64,000 nt of DNA from positions 105,146,368 through 105,210,367 of the forward strand of contig NC_058337.1 of assembly GCF_905475395.1 (NCBI RefSeq). Direction: 5' to 3'. Below are positions 37,601 through 50,244 of this stretch, one piece after another (the first letter of the stretch is position 1; every line of letters starts with the position of its first letter). Both the position numbers and the translations under genes were made by a program. Origin of the DNA: Chrysoperla carnea (Eukaryota > Arthropoda > Insecta > Neuroptera > Chrysopidae). Below the pieces are notes generated by a model. It made no database searches, was not told the DNA's origin, and saw only the letters and a list, made by a program, of their open reading frames with translations.

Positions 37601-38730
37601 GAATATTTTGGATCAATGCCAGAGTTTCTTGACCTTTTTCGAAGAATATTTAATGTGTGTATGTGATGATTAATGGGTGTGAATAGCATAAAGATCATAA
37701 TTTTAAAATAAATATAATTTCTTTATTTTTATTTACAGAGAATGTCCATCAAGTGTAATTGTTACAAAACGTATTCATTTAATATGGATCGTCAAAAATG
37801 GAGATGAATTAACGTGGTTTGCACAAATTATCTGTGATTTATATCATAAGGTAACGTATTAAGAATCAATTGTGACGTTTAGTTTGCGAGTTTAAAATGA
37901 TCAAAAATGAATTCTTAAGAATGTACGAACACCAAGGCAATTTTAAATAGAGTAGAATCTATTCAAAATAAGAACTCTCAAAAACCTAATCGCTAAATGA
38001 ATATTATTTACGAAATAAATTTTTTACTCTTTAATTTGGATAAAAAGAAGGTCTTTGACGTTCGGTTGAGAAATTTCTGTGATATAAGAAAGTTGTTCAG
38101 TCTCAAAGTCAAACAGATTTTCTCAAAGTCAAACAGATTTTCATAATTTTTTAATAAACTTAGCAACGGCGGAGTAAACCTAACTTATTTTTGTTCCAGT
38201 TTTGGTTTTATGATGAAATGGATAGATTTCATGTAGAATTATATATTACAAATAAAAAATCATTAAATAATTTTAATTTTTGTGATAATTTTCAAATATT
38301 ACAACATCGTATTCAATATGGTCGGCCAAAATTTCAACATTTATTCAATTTTTGGAAACAGTTATATGAACAGTACGTAATTATTTCTAAATACAACTAA
38401 ATCAAATTGCGAGTAAAAATCCTTTGGGACTTTCTTTATAATTGATTACTTTTATAATTTTATTAATTTAAACTTATAAAACTATGGATAGTCAATCAAA
38501 AACAATTGACTTCATTCATTCTTGAAATTAAAGTGGTCATATTACCCTTTATTTTTGAAACTATACTACACATTAATAGAATATTGATTTTTTACTTTTT
38601 TCCTAGGAAAACTGTGAACGTATTCTGCTGTGGACCAAAAATGTTATTAAAAGATATCAAAAAGTTATGTATTCGCATAAATTTATCCGAAAAAATTAAA
38701 TTTAATTATTTACATGATTCTTATTCTTGA
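31640..38730 (+). CDS. NOX4-like NADPH oxidase, 11 exons
   Basis: Exons are 31640-31690, 31814-31909, 33319-33517, 33635-33732, 34320-34501, 34934-35069, 35148-35384, 36017-36351, 37739-37850, 38200-38372 and 38607-38730. They total 1,743 nt (580 aa; vertebrate NOX4 is about 578) and join in frame at GT-AG sites. The enzyme passes electrons from NADPH through FAD and two haems to oxygen. Seen here: haem His pairs H104/H118 (SFHIT...VIHTLGH) and H193/H206 (FWYTHN...FLHP), the expected 14- and 13-residue spacings. Also seen are FAD motif HPFS (327-330), NADPH motif GGIGIT (430-435), YGRPKF and C-terminal VFCCGP (545-550). NOX4 traits are [13 protein letters not shown], an E-loop with two Cys (C225, C242) and no EF-hands. 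That excludes Nox5 and Duox. The gene probably corresponds to the arthropod NOX4 branch. No stop or frameshift was found. Confidence 0.95.
32083..32452. mobile_element. Long imperfect palindrome in NOX4 intron 2
   Basis: Left arm 32095-32275 and right arm 32285-32448 pair along most of their length. Outermost, GATCTTTCCA is mirrored by TGGAAAGATC. Next, ATAAAAACAGTT is mirrored by AACTGTTTTTAT and CTTTTAAAACTGTCTG by CAGGCAGTTTTAAAAG. At the centre TACGTCATAACG pairs with the region of AACGTCATAATG. It has no coding capacity and is probably a foldback MITE. Transcribed with the intron, it would fold into a long hairpin. Confidence 0.65.
32783..32855 (+). tRNA. tRNA-Ala(AGC)
   Basis: The 73-nt gene folds as a full cloverleaf. 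The acceptor stem is GGGGGTG/CACCTCC and includes the G3:U70 wobble pair that identifies alanine tRNAs. The D-arm is AGCTCAGATGGTAGAGC. The anticodon stem CTCGC/GCGAG encloses TTAGCAT (anticodon AGC). The T-arm is CCGGGATCGATACCCGG, with A as discriminator. A T-run (ATTTTAT) follows about 8 bp downstream as terminator. It lies within intron 2 of the NOX4-like gene, on the same strand, with its own internal promoter. Confidence 0.95.
36689..36962. mobile_element. Pogo/Tigger-like MITE (in NOX4 intron 8)
   Basis: TA-flanked ends read CAGTGGAACCTTGACAACCCGG at the left and, as reverse complement, CAGTGGAACCCCGATAATCGGG at the right. These are classic pogo/Tigger termini with TA target duplication (36687-36688 and 36963-36964). 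At 274 bp it has no transposase, so it is non-autonomous. It is related to 18356-18574. Confidence 0.85.
37151..37378 (+). repeat. Repeat R2, copy 1 (in NOX4 intron 8)
   Basis: It shares several blocks in the same order with 63385-63634. These are AATACGG-AGTT-TCTGATG, CGAATTTGC, AAAATTTGAAAGTGAAA, AAAATTGATTAA, GAAGAAGTTATAAGCATTC, AAAGATTGTTGCC and ATCTCTATGGT. No coding frame is shared. Confidence 0.65.
38101..38140. repeat. Perfect 20-bp tandem duplication
   Basis: TCTCAAAGTCAAACAGATTT occurs twice back to back in intron 9 of the NOX4-like gene. This is a recent replication slip. Confidence 0.85.
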
Positions 38731-41700
38731 CAGAAAGTTTTATATTGAAAGTAATTTGTTTAAATAGAGTTTACTAAATAATAGAATGTGTTTGTTTAAT
38801 TTTGAACGCCCAAAATTATTCTATTTTATGCACAAAAAGCATTTTTATAAAATTTTCAAAATTTCTAAAATATTTATTGGACTAAGGAATGCATGGAAAA
38901 ATGACATTATTAACACTTACTCCTATCAAAACAGGCGAAATTGTTATTGTAGAGTAAAAATTTTCATATGGGCAGAAAAAAGGGGATTTTGGAAAAATCA
39001 ACAACTTTTCACGATTTTACACAACTTTTTGAAATTTAATCGAAAACCATGCACTATAGAACAAAAAAAAGTTCACAAATTTGGGTCGTAATATTTCCGA
39101 TCGATTTGTATATATACAAAGAATAAGTATGAACTGAAACTTATTCGTCATATTTTCTGAAAAATCTACATTAATATGCAAATTTTCCGTGTTCTTGGTG
39201 ATTTTTTAAATTTTTCTTAAAAACTGTGCATTTTAGACAAAAATTACTTCCGATACAAGTTGTTAAGCATAAAACTTCCTACCGATCTTTATATTTTGAT
39301 TGTGCTCAATCTTTCAAAATTATAAAACCGGTAGGGAATTTTAAGCTTAAAAGCTTTTATAAGTATTTTTTCCCTAATATGGAGAATGTTTTTAAGAAAA
39401 ATTTAGAAAACCACCGAAAAAACGGAAAATTATACATTAATATAGATTTTCAGAAAATGGGAAAGTTACGAAAAATGCATAGTTTTCGAATAACTCGCAA
39501 AAAGCTGTAGAAAAACATGGGAAATAGTTGATTTTTTCGAAATCACTATTTTTTTGTACGAATATGAAAATTTTGATTCTTCAGTAAAATGTCCAAACTT
39601 GGCATAGGTGTCATTTCTGGCTACCTCCAAAATTTCAGTAAATCATATGAAATTTCATCTAATTTTATAGGACCTGGTAGTTTAACTTTAAAAGATATGT
39701 AGTCAAACACATTGGAGTGGATTATGCTTCTTTTCTATTTGTTGATCACAAAATAGCTTCATTTTCAACGTTCAACGTAAGCCGTAAATAATTGTCATTG
39801 AACTATTTAAACAAATATTCTTATACTGAATCGAATTTCTATTAATTTATTGCATATATTCCACATATGTTTTGCAAAAAAAGGTATTTCAAAAAAAATG
39901 GGCGTTATGAAATAAAAATTTTCAAAGCATATAATTTTTGCAATTTTTATTTTCGTGTAAAAAATCGAATTTACACTAAACGATTAATTTTTTAATACGG
40001 AACAAATCGTAGTGAATAGGTACAGTGCAAGTTGTTTATAATGACTATGGGTAATGTTTACAATAAACCCATTAAATTTTATTGAAGGATTGTTTACAAA
40101 ATTTACAATGCCAAAAACAATTTTATAACTGAAATATTAAGCATATAAATATCTAGTTTCAGCTGAAATTAGCACTAATAAAATTTTTTTCGATGCCTTT
40201 CGAGAACCACTGGCGAAAAATACCTTTTTTATGTAGAAAAGATATAATACACAATTCTTTTATTGACGATTTTGGACAAAGAGGTTAGCTTTTTCTCACC
40301 GATGAGTTACAAACACTCGTTTAAAATAAACTAATTTCTATTTTGTGCAGAGTTAAAAATCTAGTATTACACAATCTTTCAGTCAAAACTTCAATCAATT
40401 TTCAAATTTTAATTTATTCATTGTAAGTTAACATATCTTCTTATCAGAATAAATTTCTCTGATGTATTCTATGCCATTACAAACAAGTTTCACTGTATAC
40501 CAGCCAACCTGTTAAGAATTTCTTTACTTTTTATTTATTTACCAAAAAATGTTGTTGATTTATAGGTATTTGAACCCTTTTATTTTTAGTGCAAGAATAT
40601 TTATTGATAAATCATCATAACCAATTGATATTTATTGATTTTTCTGGAATAATGGTTTTGACTTTTATTTTTATTAACCCTTTTTAGTAGAAAAATAACC
40701 ATGAATATTTTTTATTTATATTTTTGCAAGGTCCATTAATATTTATTAGTTTTTTGATTTCTACCGTAAGGTTGTATATTATAATCAGCCATTATTTTTA
40801 TTAACTGAACTGTTTAAAATTTCTATGTTCCTCGTAGCAAATAAAAAAACCGTCAAATTTGGAAGAAAACACAAAAAATACTTTTTTTATTTTTTGTACG
40901 ACACGAGAGTTTTTGGAGAACAAAATTAGCTTTAGTACAATTTGTGGAAAGCATTAAAGAAATAGAAGAAAATGACTATACGGTTAGAGAGATCATTTAG
41001 AGAGTTCCGAATCGTCTAAAGAACTTCGCGAGATCGTATATGAGAAAATATTTTTTTATCATATTCTAAACGCATGTAAGAATTGGTAATAGATATAATT
41101 AACTATAATCGAAAAAAAACGACTTGAAAATCGAGATAAATACTTTATAAAAAAAGAATTTTAAATAAAATTATATTTCATACTTTTCAAATATTTTTCG
41201 CTATCTGACGTAATATTAATATGGTCTGTTTCTTGATCAGCAAAAAATTTTTTCGTATAACTATTAGTTGAGTCTGCCAAATGATAAGTCAAACCAGGAT
41301 AGAAGACATGGTTAATTTATGTACCAATTTTAAGCTACAAGCGATAAATATTCATTTTGAAAATCGAAAAAATACTTCATGGGCAAGATTTGAGAATAAA
41401 AGTATATTTTAATTTGGGAAGAGATGAGATTTGCGTGTTATCCAATTAAAACAGATCTTCTGATTTCTGAATGACACAAAAAAAAATGAAACGAAATGAA
41501 ATAAGATACGTTAGGGACGCTATCATTATATAGGACGTTATTATAATGCCATAGCGGGAAAATGTAACTAAGCCGTTAAAGATTTCAGGAGTGAAAAAGT
41601 GAAATTTTGATCAGAATTAATAGGTTCAAAGCATGTTCAAGGTTTGACTAATTCCAATCTTTCAAGAGTACTATTTATTTTTTCACTTATATTAAAATAT

Positions 41701-44700
41701 AAATGATATTTGAGATAATCTTATGAAAGAAAATACCTTCTTAGACTAACACAAGAAATATGAGACATTTCATTATTCTTTTCTATCTAAAAACATTTCC
41801 AATAATTTAATTTTGGTTTTAAATATATTAAAAAATATTTTTAATAAATAATATTTTAAATCACATTTAAACATGTAATTTCTATTTCGATTCAATATAA
41901 CTACTATAAAAACTAATAATAATACATTGGTCTCAAATTAATATTTCAAAAAAAATTATATTAATTTTTTTTGATTAGTAATATTATTTATTAAATATAA
42001 TTTCGATATCTTATCACCCCTTTAATAATTTTCTTGAATATATTATTATTTTAACAAGAGCAATACAAATAATGTTTTAAAACAAAATAAATATTGAAAA
42101 TTTGCTATTTTATTATTAATAATAAATAAGTTTAAAATGACTGCTGATTTGGACAAATATCAATTTAAAATTATGATAAAATGACAATTATTATTATTTG
42201 GGAAAAATATTTTTTATTAATTTTATTTATTAAAAAAACCATAAGTGACACAACACAGGTGTACAGAAAATTTATTAAAATGAAATTTTCTTGATTGTAA
42301 ATAGAAACCAATTTTGGTATTAGAGTTAATAAAATAAATGAGTACCATTTGGATAGATGATGTAGCACGTAGACATATTAAATATTTTGTCTCTAGTACC
42401 TTACAAACTTTCATTCATCTTTTTCTATACTACGAATCGTAGTACTTACGCCATAGTTTTAAGCTGAATAATATGGAAATCTCAAAGTTTTTGACTTACA
42501 ATGAAATTAAATATTGAAGAACTCAGGAGAGAGTTATAATTGGCTGGTTAATATCAAAATTTGAGACCGGGGTTTTATTTATAAATAATTACATTTAGAA
42601 AATAGCAAAAATTATTTAATTTTTATAAAATTTTTGAGCTTTGAAAATAGGTCCATTAATCTAATAAAATTTAAAAATCATATGTTAAATATTTTGACGA
42701 AATAATTATTGGTATTTTTTCCTGTTATGAATTAAACATATTTTATAAATTTTGGTTTCTACTTTATGGAAAATGGTACATGCAAATAATAAAAACTTCT
42801 CATTTCTGTCCATAATCTTTAAAAACATAATTGGCATTCATGATTATCGAAAAAAAAATCATAAATATGCGAGATTTGTAGAACTTATATGTTATAGTGT
42901 GTAGGCACAGGGTAGGAAAAAGAAACTACTCAAATTTTGTATAGACCTTTCCTATTTTAACAATTGCATATTTACAAAGTCGGCATGTTCCGAAGTTTCT
43001 GCTTTACTAACTACCGCACAGGAGAGTTTGTGTCATAAAAGTATGGTATAATATATAAATTACATCAGCGCTGTCAAATGTTTCGTTTACCTGTCTGCAA
43101 TTTAGTGTCTCACGCACTTTTTGGTGAACGTCAATTTTGTTTGTAATAACATTATTGACTTAAGAAGTTGACAGATACTTGACAACTTGAAGATAAAAAA
43201 AATTAGAAACTGTTTTCGACTATTTTTTAATAATATTATAGACAGTTTCTATTTTCGGTCAGTTTTTTAAGTTTTAATTCAAATGAGAATCAGACTAATT
43301 AGGGAATTTCAATATGTCAGAAGTTGAATGATGTTAATCAAATAAATTCGTGACTCAATCTAATTAAAATAATTCATATATCGTAATATTTCAATTCTAA
43401 ATTATTGCATAATAATTGTTTTATTCCGTATTGAATTCAAGTCTACGTTGAAGCAGATACAATAGTGTCTAGGGCCAATCATTTCAGAACGACTGAAAAT
43501 TTGAAAGGTTGTTGTCAATGTTGTGCCTAACAACTTTTTATTTGGCAGGCTTGGATTATTTTTAATTCTAAATACTTAAAATTACCAACAATTCATTGGG
43601 GATACCATATTTAATTAACAAAATGTAAAAATCGTTTCGAAATAACGAGATGTCTGATGCCCGACATCTTAAGGTTATCGTCTCACTTTGGGCATAAAGT
43701 CAGAAAATTCTAAATTTTTTTATAATTTTGGCCAATATTATAATACAATTACCATAAAAATTTGAAATCGATTGATTGTCTCTAACTCGAGATAAACTGA
43801 ATTAAAGTATGAATCATTTCGGATCAAGTTTTCTAAGTCTAGATGAACGAATTTTTGTATTTTGAACACTTCTTGACAAATTTTTGGAGGTTTAACCGTT
43901 CTCAAATAATGGTCAAATACTTCGCCCGGCTCCAGACCTAATGAGTCAGTAACTACTCATCAATAGTCAGTTTTCCCTTGTGTATAATTTTAATAATTTT
44001 TTTTTTGAAGTTAATGCAAATAATTATGATTTCTTTTCTCTACATATATGTATAATTTATACATGGATATCAGATTAATATAATATAATGATAATTACAT
44101 TTCAGAAAAGTAAATGATGCTAACAATAAAAAGTTTATGTTCATTAAATATTATCAAAAATAATTCTTTTTTTTATTTCATTCATCTATCTCCCTAAGGA
44201 ATGACGGGTGAAGGTACATCATAAAATTCAATTTATTGTCTTTTTTCATTCTCCTAAACACAATATCTATTGTATTTAATAAACGTTTTTCAAAAATATT
44301 TTTTTTTTTGTAGTGTATTTATGGTTGGTAACAAGATTTTATGTAAGCTCGTTATGAAAACAAAACCAGTGTTCCGTATTATAAATTTTTTTTTCATTTA
44401 TTTTCATAAATAGGAATTTTTTACTTGTAATGCATGCTAGTTGAATATAATTTTCATGTTGACATGCCTCTTCAAAGTTTCGAGAAATCGGGAGAAAAAC
44501 CAGAAAGAAGACGGTGATAAACCAGAAGGATACGCTATTTTTGACGTTTTTTACACCTAGCCTTTTCTTATATAAAAATTTAAATAAGTATCGTTCAAAT
44601 AAATGTAAAATACCTAACTGCTCAGAACTATTGAATTTGCTCGAATATGAAACAGATAATTATAAAGTTCTTTATTTCTGGACTCTGGAGAATTTATGTT

Positions 44701-45031
44701 GATATCGGGAGTCGGGATTAACAACACGATTTCTGGACTCTACCAATTAAGATGACCATCCTATATATTGACGGCAAGTACATAGGGTTGCCAGTTCATT
44801 GATTCATTGATTGAATTCATTTAATTCTAAAAATTTTAGTTCAATTTACACGTAACTGTGATGTTCGTTTCTCTGAAGTTCATGTTTAAGATGCAAATTT
44901 GAGAAAATCCCTCGTTGACTTGCACTGATGTTTACATAGATACTTCGGAATGATAGATTTTATTAAATATAATTTTCTCGTTTTAATAATTGGGGCCTAA
45001 GGAGTAATTCATCGCCAATTTTTAAGAATGA
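38731..45031. other. Non-genic AT-rich DNA with repeat-like stretches
   Basis: 38860-39700 has phrases such as AAAATTTCAGTAAATCATATG, as seen in transposon-derived DNA. Its two open frames (38786-39091 and 39226-39510) are Lys/Phe-rich and resemble no family. The rest to 45 kb is AT-rich without recognisable genes. A small hairpin (GAAACTGTTTTCGAC / GACAGTTTC) lies near 43206-43252. Confidence 0.4.
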
Positions 45032-45253
45032 GATCATCGCCAATTTTTAGTTTTTTTTTGATACGGAACCCTAAATTCTTAAATAACTAAGAACATCCTC
45101 CATTAAATTACGTTTCAAAGAAAACCAACAAAATCGTAATGGGTTCATCAGTTTAGGCGCTACGATTCCATGGACAGACGCACAGACACAGAGACACACA
45201 CACATAGCGGTCAAACTTATAACACCTTTTTTTTTTAGTTCAGGGGTTAAAAA
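45032..45253 (+). repeat. RTE-like tail repeat
   Basis: It has the same blocks and order as 23561-23764: GATCATCGCCAATTTTTAG, GATACGGAACCC, GGCGCTACGATTCCATGG, an ACAGAC...ACACACACA run, ATAGCGGTCAAACTTATAAC and TTAGTTCAGGGGTTAAAA. The first part of the head (ATCGCCAATTTTTA) is also duplicated at 45011-45024. Confidence 0.7.
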
Positions 45254-46367
45254 TAATTTGATTGTATAATCTCTCTGGGGTTTTGTTTAAGGCTGGTTTA
45301 ATTGGGATAGTTCATACTCAGAATTATCTCTAAAATTGAAAAATTTTAGATTTATGTGAAAAATTACGTAAACCGAAGCCTTCTTGTTATTATGAAATAC
45401 CTTATTCAATAAAAAGAAGTAAAAATTTGAATTTGGTACAGTTCTGGAGAAAATCGCACATGGTAGGTATTTTACTCTAGAGCAACCACTTGGTTAGATG
45501 CGAGCTTATTTATAACGTAACTCCATCGAATACTTTAAATTTAATAAATAATATTTATATACGTTAATTTTACATATTTTATAACAATACTAGAGACCTA
45601 ACAATAATCATTGAAAAATATTTTTAGGGGTGAGTTTTAGTTGATGTAGTCTATACATATATGGTCCAGTACCCTGTAAAATAGTTTTCGAAAGAGCTGT
45701 GTATAACACATAAAAATATAGGGGTTGAACTAAACATTTACCCGTGAATTGTTTTGAATAATAGAATGTTCATGCAACTTATACACCTGCAGTTTGTATA
45801 TATTGGCTTGTACTATATAAACTTTGTAGTTTATACGTTCTTTTTGTACCAAGTTTACACTGAATGTAAGTAAAAAAGAATAATCTTATAGCCCTGTAAT
45901 AGCATTATCCTTTTCTACTTAAACTGAATATATAGACACTAAGATAAAAAGAATACACTTGGGTATATGTTTAATAAAATATCCCTAAATTTTTCATCTC
46001 GTTTAGAATATTTAAAATTGCAATATTCTCTAGTACTTATTATTATAATCATTATTATATACATACACAAACCAATCAGTCAAAATCAACGTAGTTTTTT
46101 TTTTAATATATCAATTTTTTTTCTAATAACAAAGCGAAATTTTGAGTAATTTTTTGAAACATGTAAGTGGTTTTTAATGAGAAGAATGTAAACAAAAATT
46201 AAAAAAAGTTGTAAACATCTGCCACGGCACGATAAACGTATCTCCTGTATATACTTGATTTCTTCGCTGCATGTGTTATTAGAGCTTTTTTAAAGTCTTA
46301 GAAATTTGTACTCACAAGATAAAGCACTCGTCGCAAAGGGAAATGGAGTTTGAGTCTTCATAGATTT
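45254..46367. other. Non-genic AT-rich DNA
   Basis: Nothing recognised. Confidence 0.45.
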
Positions 46368-47184
46368 TTAATAATTTAAAATACATGACATGTTTCGTCT
46401 AATATGGACATATTCAAATTGTTTTAGTCGGAAACTAGAATGATTATTTTCGATCTTTATAGATTTAATTTCCTTAAAAAAATAAATAACTTAATAAACC
46501 AAAAATGATTATTTAAATTATGATGACTTTTCACGCCAAAAACTACTGAATAGATTTGAATGAAACTTGACAACAATATAGCTCATTTATCTGAATAAAA
46601 CATGGGCTAAAATTTATGAAAATCTGATTTAAAAAAAAAAAAAAAAATAGAAAAAATTAAATTTATTATTTTGACATTTTATATGGCTGGATGAAGCAGA
46701 TATAATTTATGGACATTTGTTCAACCTAGGTTATCAGACATATTTTTTACATAAAAAAAACAACACGATTGGGATAGAATACTTTAGATTGCAATAAAGC
46801 TCAATTTGGCAGTTACCATAAACAAAGCGCTAGGATAAACATTGCAGGTAGCGGGGGTGCATTTGGAAAAGCCTTGATTTCGCATGACCATCTATATGTA
46901 GCCTGTTCGCGTGTATCTAATCACCGAACGAAAGAACATATAAAACAGTTTACAGAAACATCCTAGAATAATATTCTGTTTTAGGCTATTCTAAAGAGGA
47001 ATTAATTCATTAAACGTTGTATATATATTAAGCAATAAAAATATTATCATATTATTTTATTTACTTCTTATTGATCTTTGCCAATTATTTAAGGACAAAA
47101 ACGCGGCCGAATTTGCGGATAAACGCTAGTACTTATTAAAATGTCTATATTAGACGAAATATGTCATGTTTTTTAAATTATTAA
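46368..47184 (+). mobile_element. Helitron relic between 44-bp inverted arms
   Basis: The arms at 46368-46411 and 47141-47184 are reverse complements at 41 of 44 positions. Between them, 46530-46620 holds a block typical of insect Helitron ends (AAAACTACTGAATAGATTTG). A decayed Pif1-type helicase follows. 46806-46838 encodes LAVTINKALG then a stop, where Pif1 motif V reads TINKSQGQT. After a frame change, 46865-46966 encodes GKALISHDHLYVACSRVSN, the motif VI region. The 3' end ACGCGGCCGAATTTGCGG then CTAG-T (47126-47130) resembles a Helitron terminus. The replicase and most of the helicase are missing, so the element is dead. Helentron-type elements can carry inverted repeats, so arms plus core may be one element. 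Nesting is the alternative. Confidence 0.65.
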
Positions 47185-48825
47185 AATATTAAAAATATAG
47201 TGGACTCAGCAAAGTAAGTGAATTAGAAGTTTTGTTTCTTCAAATCTTCTTTCTTACATTTTTTCTTATTATCCGAATCTCAATATTCTAAATCTTAAGT
47301 CCATAAAAAGATGAAATGGTGCAGAATGTATAGGTGAGAGAGGCCTTAGTAAGTAAATGGACTGATATTTCGGATATTATTGTGATTACTATTTTGTAAT
47401 AGTTTTTAAAAAAACTTTACAATCAACCTCAATTTATCTTGACAATAATTATAATCTAATGGATACGAAAATTTGAATAAATTGAATTAGTGCTCGAGCA
47501 TAAAGTTTAACGATAACGATTCTGAAGGTAGAGTCTATATCTCTCTCCTGGTCGGTCTTAATAAAAAAATAAAAATAATTCATTAAATATGCATCAGGGC
47601 GAAACAAAAATCGAAGATACTATCAATTATTACCTCATTTCTCTATAAAAATAAAATCATTTGTGCAAAATATATCATAAATTTTATCAGCTAATATAAT
47701 ATTAATTTTAATTTTGGTACTTCAATATTATAGATACATTATATACATTTATATTGATTAAGAATCCATTATCCTGTATTTATTTAACGGTTCACTAACG
47801 GTATATACAGATTTTAAGGGAGATAATTCTTATTAACGTTGCTTATTATTATTACAGTATTACATGTTGGTTACATAACAATTTCAATATACTGACAAAG
47901 TGGTTAAAATAAATGATTTACCTACCCTTTAAGTTCATAAAATAGACTTAAAATCCGATACATAAAGATAAAAATCCAGCGTAAATGAAAAAGCTCCGAA
48001 ATTATTTCAATAAATAACTTCTTAAGCAAATTCAAAAAAAAATCGGTAATAATATTTTGATTCGTATTTCGATAAAATTCCTTTTATAAAGCTACTTTTA
48101 CTATAAAAAATTACAGAGTTTTTTATGATTAGTCGATTAATTTCCAAGATACCTCTTGAAATTGTTTAGAAGTGAGGCACAGTGATGAACAAAATATGTC
48201 CCAGTTTTGCAATCCTGATCTTGATCTTGCAAACTTTTCAAGACCAAGATCCAAGAAGGGGAATTATGTTACTTGACAATATAAGGCGAAAAGTAAGAAT
48301 AAGAATTTTTCGATATCTGGCCTAATTTTCAAAATACTGAAAATTGAAAATTTTTATTCATTATTCAGCATTCGATATTTCGAAAACCAAGGTAGATATC
48401 GAAAATTTTTATTCTCATTGTTCGTCTACATTCATGGAGTTATAATATTTTCAATCCCTAATATATCCTGCTCGAACATGAATGTGCTTGCTTAAGATTC
48501 TTCATAAGAGCAATTTACTTTATATCGATTTTCAATAATTTTTTTCTTACAAATTTGTATGGATACCTTTCCTGAAATTTTAACCACATTTTTTTTAGTG
48601 AGATTCTATCCATAAGAAAATTTTGAGTCTTTAAATGAAACATTGTTGTCATGTTCAGACACCGTTAAATAAAAATCAAAATCAAAAATAGCAGATTAAA
48701 AAGGAGTAGGAGTATCAGACCATAAACAATATCACAATTCAAAGAGTTTGAATCTCATAGGAGACTGGAATACATGATTCTATTAAAATTGTTTATATCA
48801 ATATAAAATAATTAAAAAATATTGT
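47185..48825. other. Non-genic AT-rich DNA
   Basis: No exon or element recognised. 48200-48450 contains short self-similar stretches (GATCTTGATCTTGC; TCGATATTTCG). Confidence 0.45.
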
Positions 48826-48899
48826 AGGCCCCGGCGAGATTCGAACTCACGATCTCCTGTTTACTAGACAGGCGCTTTAACCAAGTAAGCCACGGCGCC
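48826..48899 (-). tRNA. tRNA-Thr(AGT)
   Basis: The 74-nt gene starts GGCGCCGTGGCTTACTTGG. The anticodon arm is CCTGTCTAGTAAACAGG (anticodon AGT), the T-arm GTGAGTTCGAATCTCGC, and a T6 run follows about 8 bp later. There are two departures from the insect consensus I remember. Position 15 is C where a purine is usual. One acceptor pair is G4 opposite G69. It may be working, or beginning to decay. Confidence 0.8.
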
Positions 48900-50244
48900 G
48901 TTGAAAAACTTGCCAAAGATTATCATTTTCGTCGTGATTTCAGTCAATACCATTGAAAAAGTATATCTTTTGATATTGGCATGAGAGCTGGCAACGATTT
49001 TGAGCGTTAATTTTGCGACGGGTGACTGTGTGCATTGTAACTCAGCTATCATCAATTTTCCAGCTTTTTTCGGGCACGGTAGTAAATGCAGTTAAGAAAA
49101 TAGCTCTCAGTGAGAAACGTACATCATGCCTATTTAATTTCAATAAAAAAAATAAAGAAATACTTCAAATCCAACTCATAATATTAATGAGACTTTTATG
49201 TGAACCTAATTGTATCATATCAAATATAATACGCGTAAATAATCAAATGTATATTATATTATATACATTTTGTATTATAGTTGTTAAAATATTTTTACTT
49301 CTAAATAATAGTAATAATGGGCCCTTTTAAATAATAACTTGTTTATCTGATTGTGAAACAAAGTATCCCTTCAATACTTACACAAAAACATCCATCAATT
49401 CGATCTTAACAAGACATTTGAGAATACATCAAATGAACAGAGAATTCATGAACAGAACAGAATTGTTTAAAAAAAAAAAAATATCATATATAGCGAAAAA
49501 TTTGTATTGGGGATTAAAATTAATATTTTATTTTGAAAAAAAATTATTATTTATTTTTATAACAGTTTATTTTTTTCATTTTAAATCAAGTGTTATTTTT
49601 AAATTATAAAAATAAATTTTAACTAAACACTTGCTGAAAATTTCTGTGCTTCAAAAGAAAGGGGAATTTATTTTAAAGGGCGATTATACCAACAGAAGGT
49701 CAAGGAAGAGTTTTTCTTTTAAAAGTCCGCTAGGGTTCAATTTGATTTGGAACAACTCGAAGCTTTGAACTTTGTAAATGATTTTGGTGAATATTTTTTG
49801 AATAATACTAGTTTAATGTGTTGGTGTTGGCGCATGGAAATTATGGTTTTCGGATTTTAGCAAAAATTTCCTTTTAGACCCACCTCGAATGAATAATGGT
49901 ACCTTTAGTTCAGCCTAATACACAATTTAGATTGATCTAAAGGCTGATGTTGAAATTTTAGACTAATTCATTACGTCATCATGTACGTTTTTCCTTGTCC
50001 TGATTGCAATGTCATGTTGTTCACCTGCCAGTTGTTTGTAATCAAATCTTGTAAGTTAAATTTGATCCAATTGAGAAGAAATTTTGCATGCATATGTAAA
50101 TCGGATGGCAATGCCTTGACAATGCGGATGACAATACATAGTAAGTATGACTTGATTTTTCCGTCGCTTCTACCATATTTGATGAATATGTTTTTTAGTT
50201 TTAAATTAAAAATTTAAAAAATATATAATTTTTAGCGGCAAGCT
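48900..50244. other. Non-genic AT-rich DNA
   Basis: Open frames at 49013-49330 and 49981-50217 show no family motif. Confidence 0.4.

Noticed and set aside
38786-39510. Two ORFs of ~100 residues after the oxidase
   Set aside because: Lys/Phe-rich composition from AT-rich DNA, no motif; read as transposon-like non-coding sequence.
46300-46365. tRNA-like phrase (AAGCACTCGTCGCAAAGGG ... GTTTGAGTC)
   Set aside because: No paired acceptor or D arm could be drawn, so the resemblance is too weak to list.
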